In this document: one piece after another, positions 19,866 to 33,022 of the stretch | Position numbering within the stretch: the stretch's first letter is position 1 | Layout of the letters: each line of letters opens with the position of its first letter | Assembly (NCBI RefSeq): GCF_007625115.1 | Contig: NZ_VMNH01000003.1 | Location: 1 to 64,000, forward strand | Direction: 5' to 3' | Length of the DNA stretch: 64,000 bases | DNA from: Sedimenticola selenatireducens | Lineage (GTDB): Bacteria > Pseudomonadota > Gammaproteobacteria > Chromatiales > Chromatiaceae | Program-made: the position numbers and the translations under genes | Notes under the pieces: generated by a model | Databases searched by the model: none | What the model was told of the DNA's origin: nothing | The model's input: only the letters and a program-made list of their open reading frames with translations

Positions 19866-21065
19866 TTAACCGGCCTTTCCGTCAACCCGTGGCTTAATCA
19901 GCATTGGCGTATAGATCAGTCCAAATATCACAAAACAGATAATCCATAACCCACCGGATAGATGGACCCAAAAGGTGTAGTTTTGAGGTTGTACTAGCGG
20001 ACCGAAGACGCGTGCGATGGCGGCGAGGTTGAGCAGGATAAAGCAGCCATTGATAAGGCGGCTCGAATCGATAGGGCGGCCCGTGTGACCTAGGGCAACC
20101 CTTGCCATCATGCCGAAGGTGAGTACACCTATGCCGCCTACCGTTATTGCGTGCTTAGCCAGGTTGAGTCCAATTACTTCATAACTGGCAAGCGCGATCA
20201 GCGTAAAACCTATAATTAGCCAAAGCATGCCCGTGAATAAAACCCAGAGGATAGGGATCTGCCAGATTTTGTGGTTGTACCAGCCCACCACCCGAATCGT
20301 TTGGGTGATAGCAACCCCCAGGGCAAATAGTCCGGTAATAAAGGGTGCTGGGTAGATGAATTGAGTAAGTACCAGTCCGCCCAATAGAATCACGGTGGCC
20401 ATCTCTACTTTGTTATCGCGTTTCGATTGATGACCCGGAATTACCGCTTCGGTAAAGAACGGTATTACCCTGCCCCCGAGTAGTGTGATCAGGAATGCAA
20501 CAAGGTAGAGCATGGCGTCTGCGCCCTGGATCGCGGTGAGGGTGAATCCCAGTGCTTGAAGGTGCACATAGAGATTCGCAACAGCCATGACCAGTAACAG
20601 CGGTACAAAGATACGGTTTACTTTCTGCTGGCCCTGCCAAAGCGCAGGTTGGATGCCAAGTGCCACGGCTGGCAAAAAGGCAAGGTCAATAATGGCAATC
20701 AATGTTCCTGGTATCAGCCCATCAAAGAACGGGACTATTCTGCCGGCCAACCATAACAGAAAGAGCAGGCCCAGAGGTTTGCCTGTTGGCGGGGTTACCC
20801 CGGTCCAGTTTCTAACTGCCGTCAGGAGAAAACCTGCGATTATGGCAACAGCATATCCAAACAGCATCTCATGACTGTGCCAGCCAATGGGGCCATAGTA
20901 TGTCGGAAGTGAGTAGGCTCCAGACCAGGCGCCGAGCCAGATCAGCATCAGAAAAAGGGCTGAAAAAGCGGCCGATAGGAAAAAAGGCCTGAAGCCCAGT
21001 GCCAATAGTGTCATCCCCTCAGGCTTTAGCTCCGGTTTTGGGGGTTCTGAGTGGACTTTCAGCAT
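19866..21065 (-). CDS. nnrS: NnrS family haem-copper membrane protein
   Basis: 399 residues from the ATG at 21065 (MLKVHSEPPKPELKPEGMTL); a TTG at 21143 would add 26 residues not expected in the family. About twelve hydrophobic spans. The motif GWHSHEMLFGYAVAIIAGFL followed by TAVRNWTG is a strong NnrS signature, with histidines expected to bind haem and copper. NnrS relieves nitrosative stress and is often linked to denitrification genes; none are nearby here. Three residues of linker basic/Pro-rich N-terminus are cytosolic. It is a single-gene unit ending at a shared terminator. Confidence 0.9.
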   Translation of the reverse strand: MLKVHSEPPKPELKPEGMTLLALGFRPFFLSAAFSALFLMLIWLGAWSGAYSLPTYYGPIGWHSHEMLFGYAVAIIAGFLLTAVRNWTGVTPPTGKPLGLLFLLWLAGRIVPFFDGLIPGTLIAIIDLAFLPAVALGIQPALWQGQQKVNRIFVPLLLVMAVANLYVHLQALGFTLTAIQGADAMLYLVAFLITLLGGRVIPFFTEAVIPGHQSKRDNKVEMATVILLGGLVLTQFIYPAPFITGLFALGVAITQTIRVVGWYNHKIWQIPILWVLFTGMLWLIIGFTLIALASYEVIGLNLAKHAITVGGIGVLTFGMMARVALGHTGRPIDSSRLINGCFILLNLAAIARVFGPLVQPQNYTFWVHLSGGLWIICFVIFGLIYTPMLIKPRVDGKAG

Positions 21066-21195
21066 GATTTGTAGGGTTTTTCCTTTACAAGACAATAGGA
21101 TGCGATAGTTTAGCGAGTTTGTGTCAGATCGCTTTGATATCAATCAAGGCTGGACTATTTGGTGTGGTGTTCGAGAAAACGTACGGTCTGCTAGG

Positions 21196-22329
21196 TCAGG
21201 CTTGATAGATTCCGCCGAGTATAACCGGATGTGAGGCTCCAGTGACACTGGGCAGATTTCCAAAGCATCCTTCCACTGTCTGGTAGGCAAGCCAGGCAAA
21301 CGCGGTGGCCTCGATCTGATCCGGTGGTATGCCGTGGCGGGTAGTATCTTCGACAGTAATATCCTTGAGACGCTGTCCAAGCTGCTCCATTAAAAAGGTA
21401 TTGGCGGTTCCGCCACCGCAGCAAATCAGGCGGCTGCAGCGTGGCGCATACTGTCCGATAGCCCGGGTGATCGTCTCTATTGAGAGTGCGCATAGTGTTG
21501 CCTGGATATCTTCAGGCTTATAGCTTGAGATTTTATGGCACCGCTGCTCTAACCAGTCAAGATTGAACAGTTCGGGGCCGGTGCTTTTGGGGGCGGGTTG
21601 TTTAAAATAGTCAGCGTTAAGCAGGCGCTCGAGTAATTCGAGTTGAATGTGCCCGCTGGCTGCCCATGCGCCATCTTGGTCGTAGGGGCGTTGTTGGCAG
21701 CGCATGGACCATGCGTCCATCAATGTATTTGCTGGTCCGGTATCAAAGCCGATAATACCCTTGTCCCGGTTCCCGGGAAGTACGGTGATATTGGCGATTC
21801 CACCCAGATTAAGGATTACTCGTTCTTCGGCAGGGTGGTGCAGGAAGGCCGCATGGAAGGCCGGAGCAAGCGGGGCACCCTGCCCCTCGGCGGCGATATC
21901 CCTACGCCTGAAGTCGGCAACTACGGTGATGCCCGTTTGCTCAGCCAGATGATTGGGGTCGCCGACCTGAAGGGTGAAGGGGTGGACTGCATCAGGGCGA
22001 TGTCGAATGGTCTGTCCGTGTGAGCCGATAGCTTTTATTTGCTCAGGCTGGAACCCGGTCTGTTTTAGTAATTGGAATACGGCTCGGGAAAACTCGATGG
22101 CTACTTCAATGTCGGCAACACCGAGTGTGTCGATCTCATTTTCGCCTGGGAGTGAGAGTCGTCTCAGCGTATTTTTCAGATCCTGGGGCCAGGGGTGATA
22201 GGTATGGCCCTGAACCGTGACTGTTCCAGTATCGAAAGTCACCAGCACGGCATCAATGCCGTCCATGCTGGTGCCGGACATGAGGCCTATATAATGAGCA
22301 CGCGTATCAATGCCAGTGCTACCTGGCAT
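21196..22329 (-). CDS. anmK: Anhydro-N-acetylmuramic acid kinase
   Basis: 377 residues. The signature GLMSGTSMDGIDAVLVTF is at residues 15-32, with NLGGIANITVLPG and GFDTGPANTLMDAW further on. AnmK hydrolyses and phosphorylates 1,6-anhydro-MurNAc to MurNAc-6-phosphate in cell-wall recycling. Its start overlaps the 3' end of the M23 peptidase gene by 11 bases, so the two are co-translated; they link peptidoglycan cleavage to recovery of the fragments. The same order (tyrS, M23 peptidase, anmK) is known from Pseudomonas. Confidence 0.96.
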   Translation of the reverse strand: MPGSTGIDTRAHYIGLMSGTSMDGIDAVLVTFDTGTVTVQGHTYHPWPQDLKNTLRRLSLPGENEIDTLGVADIEVAIEFSRAVFQLLKQTGFQPEQIKAIGSHGQTIRHRPDAVHPFTLQVGDPNHLAEQTGITVVADFRRRDIAAEGQGAPLAPAFHAAFLHHPAEERVILNLGGIANITVLPGNRDKGIIGFDTGPANTLMDAWSMRCQQRPYDQDGAWAASGHIQLELLERLLNADYFKQPAPKSTGPELFNLDWLEQRCHKISSYKPEDIQATLCALSIETITRAIGQYAPRCSRLICCGGGTANTFLMEQLGQRLKDITVEDTTRHGIPPDQIEATAFAWLAYQTVEGCFGNLPSVTGASHPVILGGIYQA

Positions 22330-23899
22330 CTGCCACCATCGTCTTTGAGATCAGGTCAAGTTGCGAGAGTAAAGGTGCGCTAACAGACGCAAATTGACTT
22401 TGGTATTTTTTCGCCAACGGTTCAGCGGCTGGTAGTTTTATTGTTAGTGGGTTTCTGTGTACGCCATTGACACGGAACTCATAATGCAGGTGTGGCCCGG
22501 TGGCTAGGCCGCTTTTACCGACATAACCAATGACCTGCCCTTGTCTTACCCGGGTGCCATTACCGACATTACTGCGATATTTAGACATATGGGCATAAAG
22601 TGTCGTGTATTGACTTCCGTGACGAACGATGACGGTTTTTCCATAGCCACCCTTGGTTCCGCGGAAGATGACCCTGCCATCCCCCGCGGCTTTGATCGGT
22701 GTTCCGGTCGCAGCAGAATAGTCTACCCCTTTGTGCGGGCGTTTTTTGCCAAGTACCGGGTGGTAGCGCGCTTTTGTAAAGCGTGAGGAGATTCTTCGGA
22801 AATCCACCGGCGCCCGAAGGAAGGCCTTGCGCATGCTCTGGCCGTCTGGTGAGAAATAGCTGCTGTAGCCCTCCTCATCTTCAAACCGGATGGCACGGAA
22901 CACTTTTCCCTGATTAGTGAATTCTGCGGCGAGGATTGGGCCGTTACGATATTTCTTGCCGTCCAGGTACTCCTCCTCGTAGATCAGGCTGAATTGATCT
23001 CCGGCCCGAATCTCTAGGGCGAAATCGATATCCCAGCCAAATATATTTGCCAGCTCCATAGTCAGGGTGTCTGAGAGGCCGGCCCTTTGGGCGCTCAGGT
23101 AGAGTGAGTTGGTGATGGTGCCTGATGCCGTGGCAATCCGTTTTTCGAGGCTCCGATCATGGGTTTGTGCAGTGAATCCCTCTTCATTGGGTAGGATCTG
23201 TAGGCTGCGGATGGCGCTTTGCTTGTGCACCAATTCCAGCATCTCTCCTTGCTTGTCGACGCGTACGCGGATTGCTTCGCCCGGCCGAATATTGGCTAGG
23301 CTTTTCGCCTCTTTACTACTGTTTACGATGCGGTGCAGTAGGTTGGCAGAGAGCTTTAAGCGAGAAAAGATGAGTGCTAAATTGTCGCCGGACTTTACCT
23401 TCTCCTCCAGCCATGTTCCCTCGTCGATGCTGATGGTGGCTTCATCCTCAATGACGGTCTGAGTAATGCTGGCTAATAGGTTGTCAGGGTGTTCAGTCGT
23501 TTGTGGTTCGGCGCTGTCGGTATCATTAGTAGCCGTGCTTGCTCTGGCCGCTTCTGTCGGTGCAGTCGTCACAGCTACAGTCAATTCCTCAGCATGGGCA
23601 GGTTTTTCGTCCTCACCTGCTGGTGATTGTTGGATGGTCGATGTGTTATGCGCCGGGCTAGGTAGGATCAATGCTACCTGTTGAGGCATCTCTGCTGGCG
23701 CCGGCGTGATGTTTGGCGATGTCTCCTCAGCGCTAATGGCTACTGCGGCCGATTCTTTTTCTTGATTGTTTCCAAAGGAGGCGTAGATCGCAGAGGCGCA
23801 GAGGGTCAACCCAATAACGGCGATAATTCCCAGGCGGGGGTGCTTTCCTTGGCGGGGAGTGTCTAGCAGATCACTGTGTGATTTGTAGTCGTTTATCAT
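22319..23899 (-). CDS. M23 family peptidoglycan endopeptidase (MepM-like) with N-terminal anchor
   Basis: 526 residues. A membrane anchor is at about residues 22-42 (LGIIAVIGLTLCASAIYASF), then a long Thr/Ala-rich linker, an OapA/LysM-like segment (EEKVKSGDNLALIFSRLKLS at about 165-185), and the M23 domain near 380-485. Catalytic zinc residues are seen in RPHKGVDYSAATGTPI and GPHLHYEF. The enzyme is expected to cut peptide cross-links in the periplasm. It is divergent from tyrS and overlaps anmK. Its start is an ATG with no alternative needed. Confidence 0.93.
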   Translation of the reverse strand: MINDYKSHSDLLDTPRQGKHPRLGIIAVIGLTLCASAIYASFGNNQEKESAAVAISAEETSPNITPAPAEMPQQVALILPSPAHNTSTIQQSPAGEDEKPAHAEELTVAVTTAPTEAARASTATNDTDSAEPQTTEHPDNLLASITQTVIEDEATISIDEGTWLEEKVKSGDNLALIFSRLKLSANLLHRIVNSSKEAKSLANIRPGEAIRVRVDKQGEMLELVHKQSAIRSLQILPNEEGFTAQTHDRSLEKRIATASGTITNSLYLSAQRAGLSDTLTMELANIFGWDIDFALEIRAGDQFSLIYEEEYLDGKKYRNGPILAAEFTNQGKVFRAIRFEDEEGYSSYFSPDGQSMRKAFLRAPVDFRRISSRFTKARYHPVLGKKRPHKGVDYSAATGTPIKAAGDGRVIFRGTKGGYGKTVIVRHGSQYTTLYAHMSKYRSNVGNGTRVRQGQVIGYVGKSGLATGPHLHYEFRVNGVHRNPLTIKLPAAEPLAKKYQSQFASVSAPLLSQLDLISKTMVADAR

Positions 23900-24109
23900 G
23901 TTATTACGCTAATTCCCGGAAAATTCTGATAATTATTGCGCAAAACCGGCGTGATTCCCAGTTTTTTCAGGAAGATACTGGGTGCCAGGCTTTTTGGCAA
24001 GGGAGTTTTGCTCAGATACACACAATATATATAGAAACGGTTACTTTTTCTTGTTTCATCCTGTAAATTGTGCGCCCCGACATAGTTCTTGGTTTATTTG
24101 AGGTGGGAG

Positions 24110-25306
24110 ATGGCGTCAATCGCAGAGTCGATGGAGCTCATTAAGCGTGGTGCGGATGAAATTCTGATCGAGGAGTCTTTGATCAAGAAGCTGGAGCGTG
24201 GCAAACCGCTCAAGATCAAAGCGGGATTTGATCCGACCGCCCCGGATCTTCACTTGGGGCACACGGTTCTAATCAATAAGCTGCGCCAATTTCAGGATTT
24301 GGGGCATGAGGTGACATTCCTGATTGGTGACTTTACGGGCATGATCGGTGATCCCACAGGGAAGAATGTAACCCGTAAGGCGTTGACGCGTGAGGAGGTG
24401 CTAAAGAACGCGGAGACTTATCAGGAGCAGATCTTTAAGATTCTGGATCGGGAAAAGACCATTATTCGCTTTAATTCCGAATGGATGGTGGAGATGGGTG
24501 CGGCGGGCCTGATTCAGCTTGCAGCAAAGCATACCGTGGCGCGTATGCTGGAGCGGGACGACTTCAGTAAGCGTTATAAAAATGGTCAACCCATAGCTAT
24601 TCACGAATTTCTCTACCCACTGGTGCAGGGTTACGATTCGGTTGCTTTGCAGTCAGATGTTGAGCTGGGCGGCACGGATCAGAAGTTTAATCTACTGGTC
24701 GGGCGTCAGCTTCAAGAGATCTATGGGCAGGAGCCGCAGGTGGTCCTGACGATGCCAATCCTTGAGGGGCTGGATGGTGTTCAGAAGATGTCCAAGTCGC
24801 TCAATAATTATATTGGGATCGCGGATCAGCCGGATGACATGTTTGGTAAGGTCATGTCGATTTCTGATGACCTTATGTGGCGCTATTACGAGCTCCTTAG
24901 TTTCAAGCCAATGGCGGATGTGAGGGCGCTGCAAAAGCGGGTCGAAGAGGGGATGAATCCCCGTGACGCCAAGGTGATGTTAGCGGAAGAGCTGATTGAG
25001 CGTTTTCACGACAAGGCGTCCGCAACCAAGGCGCACGAGAACTTTGTGGCGCGCTTCCAGCAGGGTGCGATGCCGGATGATATGCCAGAGCTGACTTTGA
25101 GTGCGGATGAAGGCATGCCTATCGCAAATCTTTTAAAAGAGGCTGAGTTGGTTTCCAGTACATCCGAAGCGTTGCGGATGATAAATCAAGGCGCTGTAAA
25201 GATAGATGGTGAGAAAATTGATGACCGAGGTTTGATCGTCGTAAAGGGGTCGAACCATATCTATCAGGTTGGTAAGCGGCGTTTTGCTAAAGTCACTTTG
25301 AGCTAA
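24110..25306 (+). CDS. tyrS: Tyrosyl-tRNA synthetase
   Basis: 398 residues from the ATG at 24110 ([20 protein letters not shown]), preceded by GAGGTG; an earlier in-frame start at 24089 adds seven odd residues. The class I motifs are present as [10 protein letters not shown] (HIGH) and KMSKSLNNY (KMSKS). The C-terminal S4-like RNA-binding domain ([20 protein letters not shown]) is complete. The protein attaches tyrosine to tRNA-Tyr. It resembles the TyrZ branch. It stands just upstream of the rRNA operon promoters. Confidence 0.97.
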   Translation: MASIAESMELIKRGADEILIEESLIKKLERGKPLKIKAGFDPTAPDLHLGHTVLINKLRQFQDLGHEVTFLIGDFTGMIGDPTGKNVTRKALTREEVLKNAETYQEQIFKILDREKTIIRFNSEWMVEMGAAGLIQLAAKHTVARMLERDDFSKRYKNGQPIAIHEFLYPLVQGYDSVALQSDVELGGTDQKFNLLVGRQLQEIYGQEPQVVLTMPILEGLDGVQKMSKSLNNYIGIADQPDDMFGKVMSISDDLMWRYYELLSFKPMADVRALQKRVEEGMNPRDAKVMLAEELIERFHDKASATKAHENFVARFQQGAMPDDMPELTLSADEGMPIANLLKEAELVSSTSEALRMINQGAVKIDGEKIDDRGLIVVKGSNHIYQVGKRRFAKVTLS

Positions 25307-25362
25307 GTTTTCCTGTGTTTCATGGTGTTTTTAATCGCATCATAAAAAATCAGTAAAGGCTC

Positions 25363-25390
25363 TTGCGTGGATGTATTTAGTGCGTATAAT
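25363..25390 (+). promoter_or_regulatory. rRNA operon promoter P1
   Basis: TTGCGT (25363-25368) and TATAAT (25385-25390) with a 16-base spacer, followed by the GC-rich discriminator GCGCCGCTCG. A 16-base spacer and GC discriminator are typical of stringently controlled rrn P1 promoters. It lies about 430 bases before 16S. Confidence 0.85.
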
Positions 25391-25486
25391 GCGCCGCTCG
25401 TTGGGTGGTAAGGTTACGAAATTTTGTAGCTGAGCTGGGTGACGGGGCCCTTAGGAGAGGGTGGTTCGAAAAGGTTGAAATAAGTC

Positions 25487-25514
25487 TTGACCTGATCGAA
25501 ATGAGGCGTAGAAT
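25487..25514 (+). promoter_or_regulatory. rRNA operon promoter P2
   Basis: TTGACC (25487-25492) and TAGAAT (25509-25514) with a 16-base spacer, followed by ACGCGCCTCG. This second promoter is about 120 bases after P1, the classic tandem rrn arrangement. Confidence 0.85.
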
Positions 25515-25639
25515 ACGCGCCTCGCTTGGGGAGAACGACGCAGTCGGGCGCTTCAAGCGGAAGGATTCTGGGTCTAAGATATTGACTTAAAATTCGGGGG
25601 CATTCATAATTGACTGTCTCGGTCGGATGAAAATCTGGC

Positions 25640-25651
25640 AGCTCTTTAACA
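25640..25651 (+). promoter_or_regulatory. boxA antitermination element in the 16S leader
   Basis: AGCTCTTTAACA matches the boxA consensus TGCTCTTTAACA except for the first base. boxA RNA binds NusB-S10 and lets polymerase read through the rRNA operon. Confidence 0.85.
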
Positions 25652-25655
25652 ATCA

Positions 25656-25682
25656 GGTTAGGTAATTTGTGTGGGTGCTCCG
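25656..25682 (+). other. 16S rRNA processing stem, 5' arm
   Basis: These 27 bases are complementary, with two imperfect positions, to 27358-27384 after the 16S gene. The long duplex that forms around pre-16S is the usual RNase III cleavage site. Confidence 0.8.
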
Positions 25683-25791
25683 TCGGTGGCTTATGAAGCC
25701 AAAACTTTCGACGGAACATCTATAAAAGAATTCCTTTTTTAGACGTAATGTCGAGCACGGATTTGTCACCCACAAAGTGACTAAAACACTT

Positions 25792-27335
<1,544 letters not shown>

Positions 27336-27357
27336 AAAAGAGCGGATTAAGCGCTTT

Positions 27358-27384
27358 CGGAGCCCCCACACAAATTACCTAATC
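27358..27384 (+). other. 16S rRNA processing stem, 3' arm
   Basis: Pairs with 25656-25682 to form the RNase III stem that frames pre-16S rRNA; it sits between the 16S 3' end and tRNA-Ile. Confidence 0.8.
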
Positions 27385-27399
27385 AAGTAGCACGGACAC

Positions 27400-27476
<77 letters not shown>

Positions 27477-27585
27477 GTTTTCCGAATATCTGCGTTGTCG
27501 GCTTACTCGTTTACTGATGTAAACTTCGCAAGCCTCCGCCTTGATTTTCGAAAACTATTTCCAAGAGAGTTTCTGGAAATGAATC

Positions 27586-27661
27586 GGGGCCATAGCTCAG
27601 CTGGGAGAGCGCCTGCCTTGCACGCAGGAGGTCGGGAGTTCGATCCTCCCTGGCTCCACCA
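27586..27661 (+). tRNA. alaT: tRNA-Ala (anticodon TGC)
   Basis: 76 nt including CCA. The acceptor stem GGGGCCA/TGGCTCC has the G3-U70 pair that identifies alanine tRNAs. The anticodon TGC is at 27619-27621. It is 109 bases after tRNA-Ile in the rRNA spacer. Confidence 0.98.
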
Positions 27662-27666
27662 ATTTT

Positions 27667-27701
27667 AAGTGTCGTGTATGAGTATCAAGTGTCGAGCATG
27701 A
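27667..27701 (+). repeat. Short direct repeat in the 16S-23S spacer
   Basis: AAGTGTCGTGTATGA (27667-27681) recurs as AAGTGTCGAGCATGA (27687-27701), 13 of 15 bases identical, spacing 20. It lies between tRNA-Ala and the boxA before 23S. Function unknown. Confidence 0.6.
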
Positions 27702-27709
27702 ATGTTCGC

Positions 27710-27731
27710 CACTTTGTATTTATACAAAGTG
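27710..27731 (+). repeat. Perfect palindrome before the 23S boxA
   Basis: CACTTTGTAT (27710-27719) and ATACAAAGTG (27722-27731) are exact inverted copies separated by TT, three bases before boxA. In RNA this could form a compact hairpin next to the antitermination site. Confidence 0.65.
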
Positions 27732-27733
27732 TT

Positions 27734-27745
27734 TGCTCTTTAACA
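27734..27745 (+). promoter_or_regulatory. boxA antitermination element before 23S
   Basis: TGCTCTTTAACA, an exact match to the boxA consensus, in the spacer upstream of 23S rRNA, as in other proteobacterial rrn operons. Confidence 0.9.
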
Positions 27746-27887
27746 ATTCGGATATAGATTGTAGATAGGTGATGATTTATGCGTCACGTAAGTGATGTAT
27801 AGGTCTATCTAACAATATAAGTACTAATTTTTCTCAATGAATAATTAGTTACTTGGGTATGTTGCATTTGTAACAAACAAGTTTATA

Positions 27888-27924
27888 AACCAGCACCATG
27901 GCTCCAGAGTTTTTGGGGTTATAT

Positions 27925-27931
<7 letters not shown>
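27888..27931 (+). other. 23S rRNA processing stem, 5' arm
   Basis: AACCAGCACC (27888-27897) and GGGTTATATGGTCAAG (27916-27931) are complementary to bases at 30836-30846 and 30803-30820 after 23S. The duplex joins the ends of pre-23S for RNase III processing. Confidence 0.75.
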
Positions 27932-30802
<2,871 letters not shown>

Positions 30803-30811
<9 letters not shown>

Positions 30812-30846
30812 ATAACACCCAAGTACTTTGTACATGGGTGCTGGTT
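30803..30846 (+). other. 23S rRNA processing stem, 3' arm
   Basis: CTTGACCATATAAC followed by ACCC (30803-30820) and GGGTGCTGGTT (30836-30846) pair with the 5' arm at 27888-27931. Confidence 0.75.
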
Positions 30847-30926
30847 AAGAAACGCAACAAACCCATTGTACTATTTACAATCTATACCGAATGCTTGTTA
30901 GACGCTTATGCGGCTAACCACAAGTT

Positions 30927-31045
30927 TGCTTGGCGGCCATAGAGCACTGGAACCACCTGATCCCATCTCGAACTCAGAAGTGAAACGGTGTATCGCCGAT
31001 GATAGTGTGGGGTCTCCCCATGTGAAAGTAGGTCACTGCCAAGCT
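30927..31045 (+). rRNA. rrf: 5S ribosomal RNA
   Basis: About 119 nt. The terminal stem TGCTTGGC/GCCAAGC closes the molecule, and the conserved CCACCTGATCCCATCTCGAA and GAAACGG segments are present. It is the last gene of the rRNA operon; a terminator follows after about 10 bases. Confidence 0.97.
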
Positions 31046-31054
31046 TTATACCCA

Positions 31055-31088
31055 AAAACCCCAATCGATTACTCGGTTGGGGTTTTTT
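31055..31088 (+). terminator. rRNA operon terminator
   Basis: AACCCCAATCG pairs with CGGTTGGGGTT (one wobble pair), loop ATTACT, followed by TTTTTT. It lies just after 5S rRNA. Confidence 0.9.
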
Positions 31089-31176
31089 CTTGGAACGCCT
31101 TTTTAGATACAGGGACTCTTCTTTGATCTTTTAATTTGCTACAGTTCTCCTATCGTCCATATCGAGCCGTCGTTAA

Positions 31177-32985
31177 ATGATTGACTATAAGATTGAACCC
31201 ATTTCGCCTGAAGCCCATCTTTTCAAAGTGACCGTTTTAATTGAGCGACCTGATCCAAAAGGGCAGGTCGTATCGTTACCCGCATGGATTCCTGGTAGTT
31301 ACATGATTCGTGACTTTGCGCGCAACATCGTCTCGATCAGTGCTTGTACGGATGAGGCTGAGCTTCAATTACAGAAGCTTGATAAGCAGACCTGGCAGCT
31401 TCCTGTTACTGATAAAGCGGTAACCATCACATATAAAGTCTATGCCTGGGATCTGTCTGTGCGTAGTGCTCATCTCGATATAACGCATGGTTTTTTCAAT
31501 GGTACCAGTGTTTTCTTGCGTATTGATGGCCAGGAAGATCAGGCCTGTCTGGTTGAAATACTGCCGCCAGTTGGTGATCGCTATAGCTCCTGGCGTGTCG
31601 CTACAACCATGACTGCCTGTGGCGCACGGCCATATGCCTTTGGAATTTATGGTGCTAATAACTATGAAGAGTTAATAGATCACCCCGTCGAGATGGGGTG
31701 TTTCGTTGATGCTTCATTTGAGGCCGCAGGTATTCCTCACAATATCGTGATTACAGGAAAGCATTATGCGGATATGGAACGTATCTGCAGTGATCTCCAA
31801 AAGATTTGTGAACAGCACATCAGGCTGTTTGGTGAACTTCCTGATATGGCTAGTTATCTTTTTTTGGTTATGGCGGTGGGTGATGGTTATGGTGGCCTGG
31901 AGCATCGCAGCTCCACTGCATTAATTTGTAAACGCGATGACTTGCCACATAAGCATCAAAAAAAGATGAGCGACGGTTACCGACAATTTCTTGGTTTATG
32001 CAGTCATGAATATTTTCATCTGTGGAATGTAAAGCGAATTAAACCGAAGGTGTTTGTAAAGCCAACCCTTAAAAGTGAGGCGTACACTACCTTGCTTTGG
32101 GCGTTCGAAGGCATTACCTCCTACTATGATGATTTAGCGCTCGTACGGTCAGGCAGTATCGACGTGGAAAGTTATCTTACATTGCTTGCCAAGGTCATAA
32201 CCCGCGTCCAAAAAGGCGCTGGTCGATTACACCAATCTGTGTCTGACTCAAGCTTTGATGCCTGGATAAAGTTTTACAAGCAGGATGAGAATTCACCCAA
32301 TGCCATAGTAAGTTATTACACAAAGGGTGCATTAATTGCGTTATCGCTTGACCATATCATCAGGGAGCGTTCAGAAGGCCAATATTCATTAGACGACATA
32401 ATGCGTGTTTTATGGATGCAGTATGGGGCTAAGGAAGTTGGTGTGTGTGAAGGTGATATTGAGCGTGTTATACAAGAGCATACTGGTCTAGACCTTAGCG
32501 ATTTTTTTAATCAATCTGTTCGTGGATGTAACGATCTCGATATTGAAACCTACCTTGACTCTGTTGGTGTCGGGTATAAGTTACGACAATCCCGTGGGGC
32601 ATCAGATAGCGGGGGGCTTAAAGATACGGACGCCGATGCGGAGTTGCCTCGTTTAGTGCTCGGTGTTGCAACTCGAAGCGATGGAAAAGAGTTAGTGCTA
32701 TCGAATGTATTTGATGGAGGTGCGGCACAGGTCGCAGGGCTTTCAGCGGGCGATACATTAATCGCTATTGATGGATTGCGTGTTTCAGAAGCAAATCTAG
32801 ATGGTTTGGTGACTAACGCAATTAATGGCACGCCCGTAAAAGTACACGCGTTTCGTCGGGATGAGATAATGGAGTTTGATGTAACTCCCTTGCCTGCAAA
32901 TGCCGATACCTGTGAGTTGTGGATTAAAGAAGATGTGGATGAAGCTACGCTTGCTCGACGAACGGCTTGGCTGACGGGGTTGTAA
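31177..32985 (+). CDS. M61 family aminopeptidase with C-terminal PDZ domain
   Basis: 602 residues, typical for glycyl aminopeptidase-like M61 enzymes. The beta-sandwich N-domain begins IDYKIEPISPEAHLFKVTV; the metalloprotease core has GGLEHRSS at about 239 and the zinc motif HEYFH at 277-281, with the further ligand in EGITSYYDD near 309. A PDZ domain is at about 505-575 (LVLGVATRSDGKELVLSNVF). No signal peptide is seen, so it is probably cytosolic. It follows the rRNA terminator and starts with an ATG at 31177 that lacks a strong ribosome binding site. Confidence 0.93.
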   Translation: MIDYKIEPISPEAHLFKVTVLIERPDPKGQVVSLPAWIPGSYMIRDFARNIVSISACTDEAELQLQKLDKQTWQLPVTDKAVTITYKVYAWDLSVRSAHLDITHGFFNGTSVFLRIDGQEDQACLVEILPPVGDRYSSWRVATTMTACGARPYAFGIYGANNYEELIDHPVEMGCFVDASFEAAGIPHNIVITGKHYADMERICSDLQKICEQHIRLFGELPDMASYLFLVMAVGDGYGGLEHRSSTALICKRDDLPHKHQKKMSDGYRQFLGLCSHEYFHLWNVKRIKPKVFVKPTLKSEAYTTLLWAFEGITSYYDDLALVRSGSIDVESYLTLLAKVITRVQKGAGRLHQSVSDSSFDAWIKFYKQDENSPNAIVSYYTKGALIALSLDHIIRERSEGQYSLDDIMRVLWMQYGAKEVGVCEGDIERVIQEHTGLDLSDFFNQSVRGCNDLDIETYLDSVGVGYKLRQSRGASDSGGLKDTDADAELPRLVLGVATRSDGKELVLSNVFDGGAAQVAGLSAGDTLIAIDGLRVSEANLDGLVTNAINGTPVKVHAFRRDEIMEFDVTPLPANADTCELWIKEDVDEATLARRTAWLTGL

Positions 32986-33022
32986 AAAGATACAGCGACA
33001 TGCAAAAAGGCGATCCATTTTT

